A stretch of 64,000 nucleotides of DNA. Source: Paguma larvata. Its lineage: Eukaryota > Chordata > Mammalia > Carnivora > Viverridae. The stretch covers positions 69,888,500-69,952,499 of the forward strand of contig CM057827.1 in the NCBI GenBank assembly GCA_030068075.1, given 5' to 3'. The position numbers and the translations under genes were made by a program. Below are positions 12,601 through 36,949 of the stretch, piece after piece; position 1 is the first letter of the stretch; the number at the start of each line of letters is the position of its first letter. Below the pieces are notes generated by a model that saw only the letters and a list, made by a program, of their open reading frames with translations, was not told the DNA's origin and did not search any database.

Positions 12601-15255
12601 TCTAAGGAGGCCCCTTTGCAGGAGGGCCTCGTGGGGAGAGCAGGAAGGGTCTGGGAGCAGAGGCTCTAGAAGAGACAGTCCTTTTCCCCACCCTCTCCTC
12701 AGGGTGCCTGCTCACCATCATCCTGCTGATGCGGGCACTGGATCCTCTGCTGTATGAGAAAGAGACGCTCCAGTACTTCCAGACCCTCAAGGCAAGTCGG
12801 ACCTGGAGGGACAGGTAAGGGGGAGGCCCCTCGGGCAGCAGGAGGACCACCGACATGCCTCGCTTGCCTTCTCCGTCCCCACCAGGCTGTGGACCCGATG
12901 CGGGCGGCATACTTGGATGACCTTCGCAGCAAGTTCTTGCTGGAGAACAGCGTGCTCAAGATGGAGTATGCTGAGGTGCGTGTGCTGCACCTGGGTCACA
13001 AGGTAGGGACTGCTGTGTGCACCTTCCCCGGGCCCTCACCCTGCCGGCCCTCCCTTCCTCCTCGTCACCTGGCCAGCTCTTGCGTCCCCTCAGACGCAAT
13101 GGAGAAGCCCCCTCAGGCTGCTATGCTGCCGCCACCGCCACCTGAGTGGTGCTGAGGCACTCAGTCCGGCCCCACTGTAGCCCTGGCTTTGGCCTCAGTC
13201 TCAGGTGTCTTTCTGGACTTTCTTCATAACCGAGGTTGAACTCATCTTTCTTCAAGCCTGCTTCTCTTCTGGCCTTGTTTTCTGTTGCTTGTGCCATTGT
13301 TCTTGTTACGCAGTTTCAAATCCTGAGTCACCAGGGGCTCTTCGTGCCGTCCCTTCTACAGGGCCAGTCACATCTGCCTTCTTCCCTCAGAGCAAGCCCT
13401 CACTCACCCCCGCTCACTCCGCTGCTGCTCTCCCTGGAGCAGGCCCCGGCACCTAAAGCCCGAGTGGTTTCCGGAGATGTTCGACAAACTTCCCAGACTC
13501 TGTGTTTCCTCTCTTTGTAGTCTTCCCCAGTCAGTATTCCCAGCACAGCGGTTTCAGCGTGTCACTGCGGCCCACCTCCCCCGCCACCAGACTCATCCCC
13601 CAGCTGCAGCAGGCCCGCTCCTGCCAGTGTCTGTGCCCACCCCAGCGCCCTCCTGCACCCCTGTGCCTGCCCCCCACTCTAGGCTGCCTCCTCCCCCATC
13701 TGCTCACGGGCCACCCTACCCCTGCACCCCCTGTCCATCCCACGTCCTTGGTGTGGAGCATATACTGCTGGGGCGTTGTAAGGTGAGCTTCTCATGTGCT
13801 TTGTCCTCTCCTCAGCCAGGGTCCCCAGGGGCCTGTGTGAGGCACAGAGGGTAGGTGCCTCATGAACAATGGCCGAGGCCCCTCCCCCATGCCTCATCGC
13901 ATGTCCCATCCCCCTCCTCAGGATCTGACGGTACTCTGCCATCTGGAACAGCTGCTCCTGGTCACTCATCTTGACCTGTCGCACAATCGTCTCCGAGCCC
14001 TGCCCCCTGCCCTGGCTGCCCTGCGCTGCCTCGAGGTATAGCACTCCTCCATCACTCTTCCCTCTCCTCCACCTCGGAAGTCTGCCCACCCTACGAAGAG
14101 GTGTCCAGATCCTCCCAGCTCCTGCAAATGACCCCTTGCCTTCTCTGCCTCGGTCACCTAGCCTGACCCCAGGGGCCTTTCCCTGCACTGTAAGCTGATC
14201 ACCCCGGGCTCCCTACTTGCTTGTACCAGTCCCAGGCTGACAGCTGCCTGCCCTGCCTTGTCTTCCCTGCCCTCCCTGCTCCCCAGGTCCTTCAGGCCAA
14301 CGATAATGCCATAGAGTCCCTGGACGGTGTCACCAACCTGCCCCGACTACAGGAGCTCTCACTGTGCAACAACCGTATCTTTCTTTCTGGATGCCTTTCA
14401 GACAGCGGGCAGGGTGAGGGGCCAGGCTGGGAAGGGACAGATAGCAAGCAGGGGGGGTGGGAAAGGGGGCTCTGGCAGTCTAAGCTAAGGAGAGAGGATA
14501 GCCTGGGGCTGTGTGGGGCCATCGTTGACTTGCACTGGTGGTTTTGCAGGGCGGAAGTGCCTTCCTCAAACCAGAGTTCATAAACCAGCGGCCTCCACAT
14601 GTTCTTGGGTACCACATGGTATTTTAAGAATCAGGAAGTCTCATATTTAAAAAATTGTGAATTCTACTTCTACTTAAAAATTGGAAGTTAGGGGCACGTG
14701 GCCGGCTCAGTCAGTAGAGCACAAGACACTTGATCTTGGGGTCATGTGGAGCCTACTTTTAAAAAAATTGGAACTTAAAGCAACCTTTGGCCTGCATTTC
14801 CACTCAGCAGCCCTTGGCCATTGTTGAATCGTGGATGTCCCTGTAGCTACAGCTGGCTTTCTCGTTGGCTGGAGCCCACCACTCCTTCTCGTACCACATC
14901 TGGCCTGCCTCTTGGGCTTCCCGGCTGGCCCCATGGGCAGATATTTGCAGTCTAGAGCCTTACCCTCTCCAGGGAAGTGTGCAAGATGCCTGCCAGCCAG
15001 ACCTCCAGGCAGCAGCCCCTGGTCTTGAGGGAGAACAGTGATGGATACACAGGAGCTCCTGGATCTGGGGGAACCGGCCTCGTTTTCCTTGACTCTCCTG
15101 CCCAAGGCCTCCAGCAGCCCACAGCACTCCAGCCTCTTGCCTCCTGCCCCAGGCTGGTCCTCCTCAACCTGCAGGGCAACCCCCTGTGCCAAGCAGCGGG
15201 CATCTCCGAGCAGCTGGCCGAGGCGTTGCCTTCAGTTAACAGCATCCTCTCCTAG
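9647..15255 (+). CDS. RABGGTA: Rab geranylgeranyltransferase subunit alpha
   Basis: Alpha subunit of Rab geranylgeranyltransferase. With the beta subunit RABGGTB and a Rab escort protein it adds geranylgeranyl groups to the C-terminal cysteines of Rab GTPases in the cytosol. Coding exons: 9647-9649, 9809-9919, 10268-10392, 10573-10760, 11000-11203, 11524-11607, 11696-11778, 11868-11969, 12075-12180, 12279-12330, 12482-12570, 12703-12791, 12886-13002, 13922-14035, 14287-14374 and 15107-15255. They total 1704 nt, giving 567 aa, the human length. The protein begins [13 protein letters not shown]. Prenyltransferase-alpha repeats cover about residues 40-235 ([19 protein letters not shown] helical pairs), an Ig-like domain about 243-345, and leucine-rich repeats the last 125 residues ([19 protein letters not shown]). 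The initiator ATG is the last codon of its exon. The intron after 12791 has a GC donor. Identification is certain; the non-coding first exon is inferred. Confidence 0.97.
9985..10165. repeat. MIR-type element in a RABGGTA intron
   Basis: Contains TGATCTTGGGCAAGTTACTG and CTCGTCTGTTAAATGGGGCT, standard MIR wording. Confidence 0.7.
13097..13139 (+). repeat. 43-bp segment, copy A (RABGGTA intron after the 13002 exon)
   Basis: CAATGGAGAAGCCCCCTCAG followed by GCTGCTATGCTGCCGCCACC and GCC. It matches 15308-15350 at 41 of 43 positions; sequence outside the block does not match. Confidence 0.9.
14690..14768 (+). mobile_element. Truncated CAN SINE fragment
   Basis: GGGGCACGTGGCCGGCTCAG with a short body (CTTGATCTTGGGGTCATG) and TTTTAAAAAAATT end, in the last RABGGTA intron. 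It is shorter and more decayed than the other SINEs. Confidence 0.6.
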
Positions 15256-15301
15256 GAGATCCTTCCCTTCCCCACCCCTGTTCTTTAACTTATTGGGACT
15301 G

Positions 15302-15307
15302 AATAAA
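15302..15307 (+). terminator. RABGGTA: RABGGTA poly(A) signal
   Basis: AATAAA 47 bases after the TAG stop. It is followed directly by copy B of the 43-bp segment (15308-15350). Confidence 0.85.
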
Positions 15308-15350
15308 CAATGGAGAGGCCCCCTCAGGCTGCTATGCTGCCGCCACCGCT
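15308..15350 (+). repeat. 43-bp segment, copy B (RABGGTA 3' end)
   Basis: Second copy of the segment at 13097-13139. It begins directly after the poly(A) signal and runs into an imperfect (CCA)n tract at about 15350-15390. Confidence 0.9.
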
Positions 15351-17690
15351 GCCACCACCACCACCACCACCACCACCATCACCATCATTACTACTGCCAC
15401 CTATTTTGGAAAAGAAAAGGAGAGAGTTAGAGTGTGTCAGCTCATCCTCACACTTTATTTTATGCTAGGTCCTGCTATTTCTTACCATGGGGACCCAGAG
15501 TCTCCATTCTGGGGCAGAATTTGCCCCAGATGCCTTAAATGCAAGGGCTGTGTTCGAGTTCACATTCTGGTTTGGGTTGGGGCTGGCATCGAGTTTGGGT
15601 CCAGGTTCTGGTTGGGGCTGAGCTGCAAAGCAGCTGGCCATCTAGAAAGACTCATAAAAATTTCTCCCATGACGCCTGCCCCTTACAGATGCCCTCTGTG
15701 CCTTGGCTCATTCACTACAGCTGAGAAGGCTTGTTCCCACGAGGAGCCAGTCAGGGTGCCCTTGCTCCGCCCTCTGGTGACTACAGTATCCATCCTCATG
15801 AGTAGCATTCTGCGATTGAAGAGAGCTCAAAAATACTAAATCTCAGCTGAGCCTCACCAGTGCTTAGGGATGAAATGGTTAGGCCCATTAGACTGATGAG
15901 AAAACTGCACCAAAGCCGTCTCTGCACCTTGGTCTGGGATTCCAGACTTGTGTTCGTGCTTCTGTATTGATACTGGATGATGGGCCAAGACTGGCCTCAG
16001 CTCCCGAGGTACTGAGCTGGATATCTGCTCCCATGGTGACCCCCTGTCCACACCCCTCGTCCTGACTTTAGAGCCCTGAGGCACTTGAGCCTCCTGGAGG
16101 GAGGAGAGGGGAGCGGCTCAGGGCTTAGGGCACTGAGTCAAACCTGGCTAGGTGGGGAAAAAGACTGAAACAAAAGAGAGAGTGACAAGGTACTTTCCTG
16201 GTTCCCTGGGAAATGCTCACACACATCCGGACCCTCAGGGCCCTGCCCCTTCCCATGTGCATGGCGATACATATAGCCCCTCAACAAAGCCCTTTGGCTG
16301 CCCCGCCTGGAATTTTGATTTTTACTCGCGTGTTCCTGGAGAGTGTTGGAGGTGGGGACAGACCCTGTGCCAGGTCAGGGGCTTGGAGCTAGGCAGGAAA
16401 AGGTCACTATGGGTGTGGAGAGTTCCATGCCAGGTCCTGGACTCTCGGTCCCCATTCCCTGAGGCCCCTCCCTGCCTGATGCATCACCAAATTCAGCCTC
16501 TCCTCAAGTCTGCTTCCGTGTGTCCTCTTGCCAACCCTGTTTTCACTCTCTTCTCTTCAGTGGTCCATGGGCAGAGCAAGGACACCAGCAGGATGGAGGG
16601 AAGAGACCCCAAGAAAAGGGCCCCAAGCTTCCTGAAGAACTTTCAGGAGAGCCTTCCTAGGGATGCCTGACCTCCTCTTTGCCTTCGGGTTTCCTCGGCG
16701 GCATCCCTGGTGTTCCTCCAGTGCCAGGGTGGAGTTGGGATACACACAGGGCAGGTACCTGGAGCCGGTTGGTCAGGATTTCTGGGAAGAATTCCAGGTT
16801 GGAGAATCCTGGACTCCAGCTGACCAGCCACCCCTCTCGGTGAGAGAAGGGGTAGTCTGCAGCCTGGGGAGAGGGCCTCAGTTCCCATCCGAGCCTCAGA
16901 GCAAGGGCCTAAACCTTCCCTGAGCTCCCAGGCTAGGGGCAGAAAACAAGAAATTGCTCCTACTCTGACCCTCACCACCCCCCCCCGCCCCTCAATTCCA
17001 ATGTAGGGACACAGGAAGCTGGGGGCAGTTCATTCATGCCAAGAGTTGTGAAGCAGCAGTTGAGGAAGAAGGAAGGACAGATGGGTGGGGGGATCGGAGG
17101 ATCTGGTAGAGCCGGCAGGTCAGGGGCTGGCTGGTGGAGCCAGTCTGAGGGCCTGACTGCTGATGTCACCCGTCTACAGCTTAGGATCCCAGGCCCTCCC
17201 TGGGCAGGACCAGGCCCATGGGCCAGTCTCACAGGCCTGAGCCTGGCCCGGGCTGTACCAGACCCTGGCAGAGGCTGAGGCACTGGGGTCCTATGACAGC
17301 AGAGGCAGGCAGCCCCAGCTTGAGAACAGGGAGCCTGCTGCCTAGGGACTTGGGTGAAGGGGCTCTGACCCACTGCCCTCGGGGCTTCTTACCCAGGAGA
17401 GGGAGCCCCTTGCACAATGGTCTGGCAGGAACCAGCCTGGAGTGGGGTCCCTCTGTGGGGACAACCTCACAAGGCCTTCCACTTTCACCTCAGCTTTGAA
17501 TCCTGACAGACCCCGGCCCCGCCCCACTTCATCTCATTTCCACAGTTCCTCGAAAGGAGAAAAGGGGTTGCGGCCAGGTCTCATTTCCCGCCCCTACCAC
17601 TGGAGACAGCCCCCAGAGGCCAGGCCTCTTCCCCAGAATGAGGGGATGAAGCAATCAGGCTTCCCCTTCTCTGCAGCTTGGCCCCGCCCC
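15351..17690 (+). promoter_or_regulatory. RABGGTA-TGM1 spacer, TGM1 upstream regulatory region
   Basis: No exon recognised. A perfect AP-1 word TGAGTCA lies at 16134-16140, about 1.6 kb before the TGM1 first exon, and an ATF/AP-1-like TGATGTCA at 17161-17168. A 172-codon frame at 16152-16670 shows no domain. TGM1 is known to depend on distal AP-1 elements in keratinocytes; that these particular words are used is inference. Confidence 0.5.
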
Positions 17691-17699
17691 GCCCTCCCC

Positions 17700-17831
17700 C
17701 CTCATAAACCACTTTACCCGCCCGCCCCACACCTTCCACTCGAGCCGCGCCGACCGTCCCGTCCCAGCAGTCCCGACCTGCCCAAGCCCGGCTGCCGGAC
17801 TCAGCGCTGCTGTCGCCAACAACGCGGCGAG
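17700..17831 (+). promoter_or_regulatory. TGM1: TGM1 core promoter and non-coding first exon
   Basis: A TATA-like CATAAA at 17703-17708 precedes a GC-rich stretch ending in GCGGCGAG at 17831, followed by the donor GTGAGG. The first exon is therefore about 17735-17831 and carries no start codon. The start site is estimated from the TATA spacing. Confidence 0.65.
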
Positions 17832-18509
17832 GTGAGGCTCCGGCGGGCCCCAGCAAGGTGGGGTGCGGGCCAGCCGGAGCCTGCCGACCTGGGTCAGGCT
17901 CCCCCGGACGCCCAGCCTCCGCGCCCCCAGGGACCGCGGGCTCCCTAACCTGCAGCAACCCGCCACTCCGCGTGGGTGTTTGACTTAAGATGGGAACGGC
18001 AAGGACCCTAAATCCTGCCTATCACCTGCCCGTCTCCTACAAGGAAGCTTGGATGGGGAATCTCTGCTAAGAATGAGTTCTAGAGGCAGGCAGCTTCATG
18101 GACCTCGAGACCGAGTAGCTGGCAGGTGGGAGGGAGCGAGCCCCAGGAATGATGATCTGTGCACTGGGTCCTGAGGCTGTGACAAGTGTCTACTCATTTC
18201 TGGGATGGGTCCTTAAGAGCAGGTTTCTCAGTGGGTCCATCTAGTTTGGTGGCTGTCCCTGTGAGGGCAAGAGGGGAAAGATTTCTCTGCAGTATGGGAC
18301 GTTTCTCCAGGTGAGTCTGAAAGAAGTCTTTAGGGAGAGTCCCTGGGTGGGTCTGGGGGAATCTCTGGGGCAAGATCAGGTCATCTCTCTGGTTGGGACT
18401 GAGTCAGCTCTCCAGATAGAGGGTTTCTGTGTGGGGCAGCTGGGACCTTCTGAGTACAGGAGCTCCGAATGGGTGATTATAGCCTCCCTGCCTCTTCCAC
18501 GCAGGCACG

Positions 18510-31841
<13,332 letters not shown>

Positions 31842-32004
31842 CCCCTCCGGCCAGAAGCAATGGGACTGGAGTCAGAGGAACAAGGACATTGCCTCACGTT
31901 GTCGGGGGCCCACTGCACAGGTGCTGTCTGGAGGCTCAGGTGGGGAGGCCAAGGGCACCTGGGGAGGGGGCCACTCGTCACTGGCGCCGGGCAGCACAGA
32001 TGCT

Positions 32005-32010
32005 AATAAA
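32005..32010 (+). terminator. TGM1: TGM1 poly(A) signal
   Basis: AATAAA 164 bases after the TAA stop, followed by CTGTTTTTTTAATGAGCTGT. Confidence 0.85.
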
Positions 32011-33222
32011 CTGTTTTTTTAATGAGCTGTTTTTAATGAAACCGTTCTATCCATCTGTCAGTTTATGACAGCCCCACCGTCTGTCCCTGCTGCCAGTGCA
32101 GCAGCTCTTGAGAGCCTGCTTAGCATCAGGACAACCTCGAACGATTGACCAGTCTCCTCCCACCCCAGGATGCTTCTAACTGACCAAAAACACTTTCGAA
32201 GTCCCCCTGGAAGGGGTGTGACTGCCTCCCTTCCGTGGCACCCACGGTGGGGGAGAAGGACCGAAGCTCCTTCTCGTAGGCACACGTTTGAGGTAGAAGT
32301 AGGCTGGAGGGTGCTCTGAGCAGCAGAGACCACTTTCCAATATTTGTTTTCAAATGTGCTTGTCTAAGAATGTTCATAGAACTAATGTAGGTTCGATGTT
32401 GAGAATTAAGAAAACACAGAAAATTGGAAAGAAGAAAATAACAATAAGCTTCAACCACCCCCAGGTACAGAAAAGAGCTGTTAACATTGGGTTTCATACG
32501 CCAATCCCCCTCCCCCACGCATACCGTGTAACCCGCGGCGAGCATTCGCTCACAGCATTAAATAATCTTTGAAAACATCATGCTCACAGACTGGACAGTA
32601 GTCTTGGCTTCCGGGCCATCCTCCTGGCCCTCCTGAAGCCCCTGCTCAGCCTTGGGGCGTCGGAGTGACTCAGGCTTCCAACCCGGCGCTCCCCAGGCCA
32701 GCTACACTCTGCCTCGGTGGGTCCTGCCAGTCGTGTGGTCTTAAGGACCACCAGCTCCCCAAATTGTATCTGTTTTCCTTGAACTTTAAACTCGCTTATC
32801 TCCTGCCTTCTTAGTGCGGCTGCTGGAGTCTCATGGACGCCCCGCATGTGTCCCAGATCAAACTCCTCCAGCATATCCCGTGGCCTCCCCATATCAGTAA
32901 ATGGCAACTCCATCTTTCCAAGTTTCAAGGGCCCCAAAGCACGAAGTCATTCTTGGCTTCTTTCCTTCTCTCATACCCCACTTCTGGTCTATCAGCAAGT
33001 CTTGACGGTCTGTCTCCCATACATAGATGTCCAGAATCTGACCCCCCCATCACCTCTTCAGCTGCCAGAGCTGCCGTCATCTCTCGCCTGGATTGTTTTC
33101 CCAGCCTCCTAATCGTTTTCCCCACTTCCGTTCGGGCCTTCTGATACTCTGCTCTGCAGGACGGGCGGGTAAATCTAATCGTGTCAGTCCTCTGCTCAAA
33201 ACCTTCTGCGGAGGCGGGGGGT
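32011..33222. other. TGM1-TINF2 intergenic, proximal part
   Basis: No exon recognised. AT-rich, old repeat-like text occupies about 32330-32580. Confidence 0.45.
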
Positions 33223-33443
33223 GGGGGGGGCACCTGGGTGGCTGAGTCAGTTAAGCGTCTGGCTCTCGATTTCAGCTTAGGTCCTGATCTCACGGTTTGT
33301 GAGACCCATCCCTGTGTTGGGCTCTGTGCAAACAGCATGGAGCTTGCTTGGAATTCTATCTCCCTCTCTCTGACCCTCCCCCCCCCCCACTGGCACTCTC
33401 TCAAAATAAATAAACAAAACAAAACAAACAAACAAAACCCAAC
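33223..33443 (+). mobile_element. Felid CAN SINE
   Basis: Forward copy from a G-run and CACCTGGGTGGCTGAG to AAATAAATAAACAAAACAAA. Its tail is followed by AACCTTCT at 33444-33451, which also occurs before the element at 33200-33207. Confidence 0.88.
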
Positions 33444-33865
33444 AACCTTCTATAGGCCTGGCCCCTAATTTTCCTTCTGGAAGAACACTACCCCCAGGTC
33501 GCAAGCCCCATCCACCCCTGTCATTCAGGCCTCAGCTCACAGCTCATCTCCTCAGGGAGCTCCTCCCTGTCCTTCAGTCTAATTTGTTTTCCTGCTCCCT
33601 TGGTCTCTCTAAGCATATCACCCTATTTTATTCCATGTCCTGTCAAGCACTTCTTGACATGAGCGTGTTTGTTTATTTATTAAGTTCTGTCTCTTTTCTC
33701 TGAAATGTGAGTTCAATAAGAACTGAGACTTTATCTGTCTGGCTCACACCCCTGTCCCAGGACTTATAACAGGGACTGTCACAGAACTGCACAAGAGATA
33801 TTTCCTCCTTACCATTTAAAAGCAACAACTTGCCGTTAAAAATAATAATTTTTAAAAAGTGGTGG

Positions 33866-34070
33866 GGGTGGGGCACCTGGGTTGCTCAGTCGGTTGAACA
33901 TCTGACTTCGGTTCAGGTCATATCTCATAGTTCATGAGTTCAAGCCCCATGTTGGGCTCTGTGCTGACAGCTCAGAGCCTAGAGCCTGCTTGGGATTCTG
34001 TGTCTGTCTCTCTCTGCCCCTCCCCAGTGTGCGCTCTGTCTCTCAAAAATAAATTAACATTACAAAAAAA
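33866..34070 (+). mobile_element. Felid CAN SINE, left arm of an inverted pair
   Basis: Forward copy with GGGCACCTGGGTTGCTCAGT head and ATAAATTAACATTACAAAA tail, abutting a reverse copy. Confidence 0.9.
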
Positions 34071-34273
34071 AATTTTTTTTAATGTTTATTTCTGAGAGAG
34101 AGAGAGAGAGCGAGCAAGGGGAGGGGCAGAGAGAGGGAGATACAGAAACTGAAGCAGGCTCCAGGCTCTGAGCTATCAGCACAGAGCCCAACACGGGACT
34201 CGAACCCAAACACCACGAGATCATGACCTGAGCCAAAGTCAGACGCTTAGCCAACTGAGCCACCCAGGCACCC
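34071..34273 (-). mobile_element. Felid CAN SINE, right arm of an inverted pair
   Basis: Reverse copy beginning at the T-run and ending CTGAGCCACCCAGGCACCCT. Its tail faces the tail of the previous SINE. Confidence 0.9.
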
Positions 34274-36114
34274 TCCCCCAAGTTTTCTTTTTTTTTAAAG
34301 CAATAACTTGCAAGATATGACTTTTAATTGTTCCTCGAATTTATGGAGCAAACTCCAGTGGTATCCCTGCATTTTTAATAACAAACGAATAAACTCTGTC
34401 CCATAGAGTGCCATGATTTATTTGATGAATCTCTCCTTCCTGGAAATTTAAGTCTTCCCAATGTTCTGCTCTTACATGCAGAGCGAGGATAAATATCCTT
34501 ATACAAGTGCATATATCTTTGTGCTCATTTTTCATTTCCCTAAAATAACCTCCTAAAGTGAGAGTTATTGGGGGAAAGGGATTGAGCATATGTAAGGTGG
34601 TCGAAACATTTTGCTAATTGGTTTCCAGAAAAAGCAGCAACACAACAGTATCTCTTTTAATTGAGCACGTGGGAGAAAATGTGAGGGCTTAAGATTTCTA
34701 ACAACTTTGTAACTTGTTTCACATTTGTTCATTTCACCCTGGTCCCCTGTGGTTATTAGAGCTCAAACATGCTTGAAATCCTCAAAAAGGAAAACACAAA
34801 AAACGGGAGGGCAGTGCTGTTCTCCAAACACTTGGGGGAAGGAAGCAAATACATACCGAGCTCCTACTGTGAGTTAAGCTCAAACTGGGTGCTTGATACG
34901 GGCATCTCCTTTAATTCTGGGGACTTGGGCATTGGAATCCCTGGTGTCTCGGCTTACTGTGCTCTGACCCCAGGCCTCTAGCTCTCCTCCACTGGAATGT
35001 AAGCCCGTGAGGACAGACCTCCTCTCTCTTACTTCCAGCTGGTTCACGCAGTCCACGACATGTGGCAGGTGCTCAATAAATACCTATCGAATGGAGGATG
35101 AACTAAATCGGAGGTTGATGGGGAGTCTGGGAACTTGGGGGAGCGGTGGAGGATTGTGTTTGGGAGCATTTGTGGGAAGAATGCATGGTGCATGACTAGG
35201 CCAGCTCTAGGAAAGCGAGATTGATGGGCACCTGGAGAGCTGAGTAATAACCATCAGTACAGACAGACCGTACTGGGACTGTACCTCAGAAAGCTGTACT
35301 CGGGAAACCCATTTCATGTCAGTTTATATTCATTTATGTGATTATTTCCTTGACATCATCCATTGTATTACAGAGTGTTTTGTTTTGTTTTTAAACATCA
35401 AGAAGGTATTTTGAGTCTTGGTTTTCTAGAAATCCACTAGAGTTGCCCTCTGAGTTGATGCCCCGGCACCGATGAGGCAAGCCATTGTCTCGGAGTCTCT
35501 GTGACCTGTTTGGGTTCTCCTGGGACACCTGGTATACAAAGTTGATCCCTAGGGAGGATGTGGATTCTTTGCATCAGTAGCCCAGTGTAAAGAACGAGTG
35601 TTCTCTTTAATTCCTTCTGCCCTAAGATTTACAGCTGGGAACATTAATGTGGACTGTGGTAGCTTCAACTGAGGCCTAACCGCAGGGAAGGGGACCGTCC
35701 TAGGCTTGAGGAACCAGGCTTGATATGAAGGTCCCTAAACCCCAGCTGAGTGGGTTTGATTTGGCAAAGCTGATAGCTAATTCTAGAAGCTTCTGCAGCC
35801 GCCTGGCCCAGGAAGCAAAGCCCGGACCTTGGTGTTGAAGCCCGAAAGCACACGTACCAATCTCTGCTTGATTTTGTAAGAGGACATTGAGGTAGAAGTA
35901 TGGGAGACCCTGTGGAGAGCAGGGCTCTCCCCAAATAAGCATGGAAGCTGGAAGGCTGGCCCTTTTGGATGGAGTGCCTGGAAAATTCTGGAAGAAGTAA
36001 GAACACCAAAAGAAAGATTTTATTTTCTGGATAATAAGCCAGGTGGAGCTAATTACAAAAACAAAAGAAAAATATGTAAGATGTGACTTATAAATGTTTC
36101 CCAGATTTATGGAT
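34274..36114. other. intergenic, old repeat fragments only
   Basis: A MIR-like piece lies at about 34845-34930 and an L2-like 3' end at about 34990-35100 (GTAAGCCCGTGAGGACAGAC, GGTGCTCAATAAATACC). The rest is unassigned. Confidence 0.45.
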
Positions 36115-36250
36115 TAAGGTTGTTCTTCCTTCTTTCCTCCCTTTCTTCTTTCCTCCCTCCCTTCCCTCTTTCCTTCTTCCCTCCCTCCCTTCCTCTCTTC
36201 CTTCCTTCCTTCCTTCCTCCCTCCCTTCTTTCCTTTTTCTTTCTTTTTTG
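36115..36250. repeat. Polypyrimidine (TTCC)n microsatellite
   Basis: About 135 bases made only of C and T apart from the ends, dominated by TTCC and CCCT units. It abuts a SINE T-tail. Confidence 0.92.
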
Positions 36251-36429
36251 TTATTTGTTATTTGTTATTTATTTATTTTGAGAGAGGGAGGGAGAGAAAG
36301 AGAATCCCAAGCAGCTCCCCGCTGTCAGCACAAGCCTGGCACGGGGCTCGGATCTCACAAACCGTGAGATCACGACCTGACCTGAAATCAGAGTCAGAGG
36401 CTTTAACTGACTGAGCCACCAGGTGCCCC
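36251..36429 (-). mobile_element. Felid CAN SINE
   Basis: Reverse copy ending CTGAGCCACCAGGTGCCCC, with its tail against the polypyrimidine tract. Confidence 0.87.
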
Positions 36430-36445
36430 TGCACTTTTATTTTCT

Positions 36446-36652
36446 TTTATTTATTTATTTTGAGAGAGAGAGAGAGAGAGAGAGATAGCAAGCAGGGGAG
36501 GGGCAGAGAGAGAGGGAGACGGAGAATCCCAAGCAGGCTCTGTGGCTGTCAGTTCAGAGCCCGACTCAGGGCTCAAACTCACAAACTGTGAGATCATGAC
36601 CTGAGCCAAAACCAAGAGTCAGACGCTTAACTGACTGAGCCACCTGGGCACC
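36446..36652 (-). mobile_element. Felid CAN SINE
   Basis: Reverse copy with a (GA)n tract at about 36462-36485. Flanked by TGCACTTTTATTTT and TGTACTTTATTTTA, a diverged target duplication. Confidence 0.87.
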
Positions 36653-36688
36653 TCTGTACTTTATTTTAAATAAAGTTAATTTTTAAAA

Positions 36689-36910
36689 AAAAATTTTTTT
36701 AACGTTTATTTTTGAGAGACATAGAGACAGAGCATGAGTGGGGGAAGGGCAGAGAGAGAGGGAGGCACAGAGTCCGAAGCAGGCTCTAGGCTCTGAGCCG
36801 TCAGCACAGAGCCCGACGCGGGGCCGACGCGGGGCTCAAACTCACAGACCGTGAGATCATGACCTGAGCTGAAGTCGGACGCTTAACCGACTGAGCCACC
36901 CAGGTGCCCC
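36689..36910 (-). mobile_element. Young felid CAN SINE with perfect 20-bp target duplication
   Basis: Reverse copy bracketed by AATAAAGTTAATTTTTAAAA at 36669-36688 and 36911-36930 without a mismatch. The body holds an internal tandem duplication of GCCGACGCGGGG near 36812-36836. Confidence 0.93.
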
Positions 36911-36949
36911 AATAAAGTTAATTTTTAAAATAATGGCTACCTTCAGCTG

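Noticed and set aside
16152..16670. 172-codon forward open frame between RABGGTA and TGM1
   Set aside because: No domain, mixed low-complexity composition, no splice or promoter context; lies in the TGM1 upstream region.
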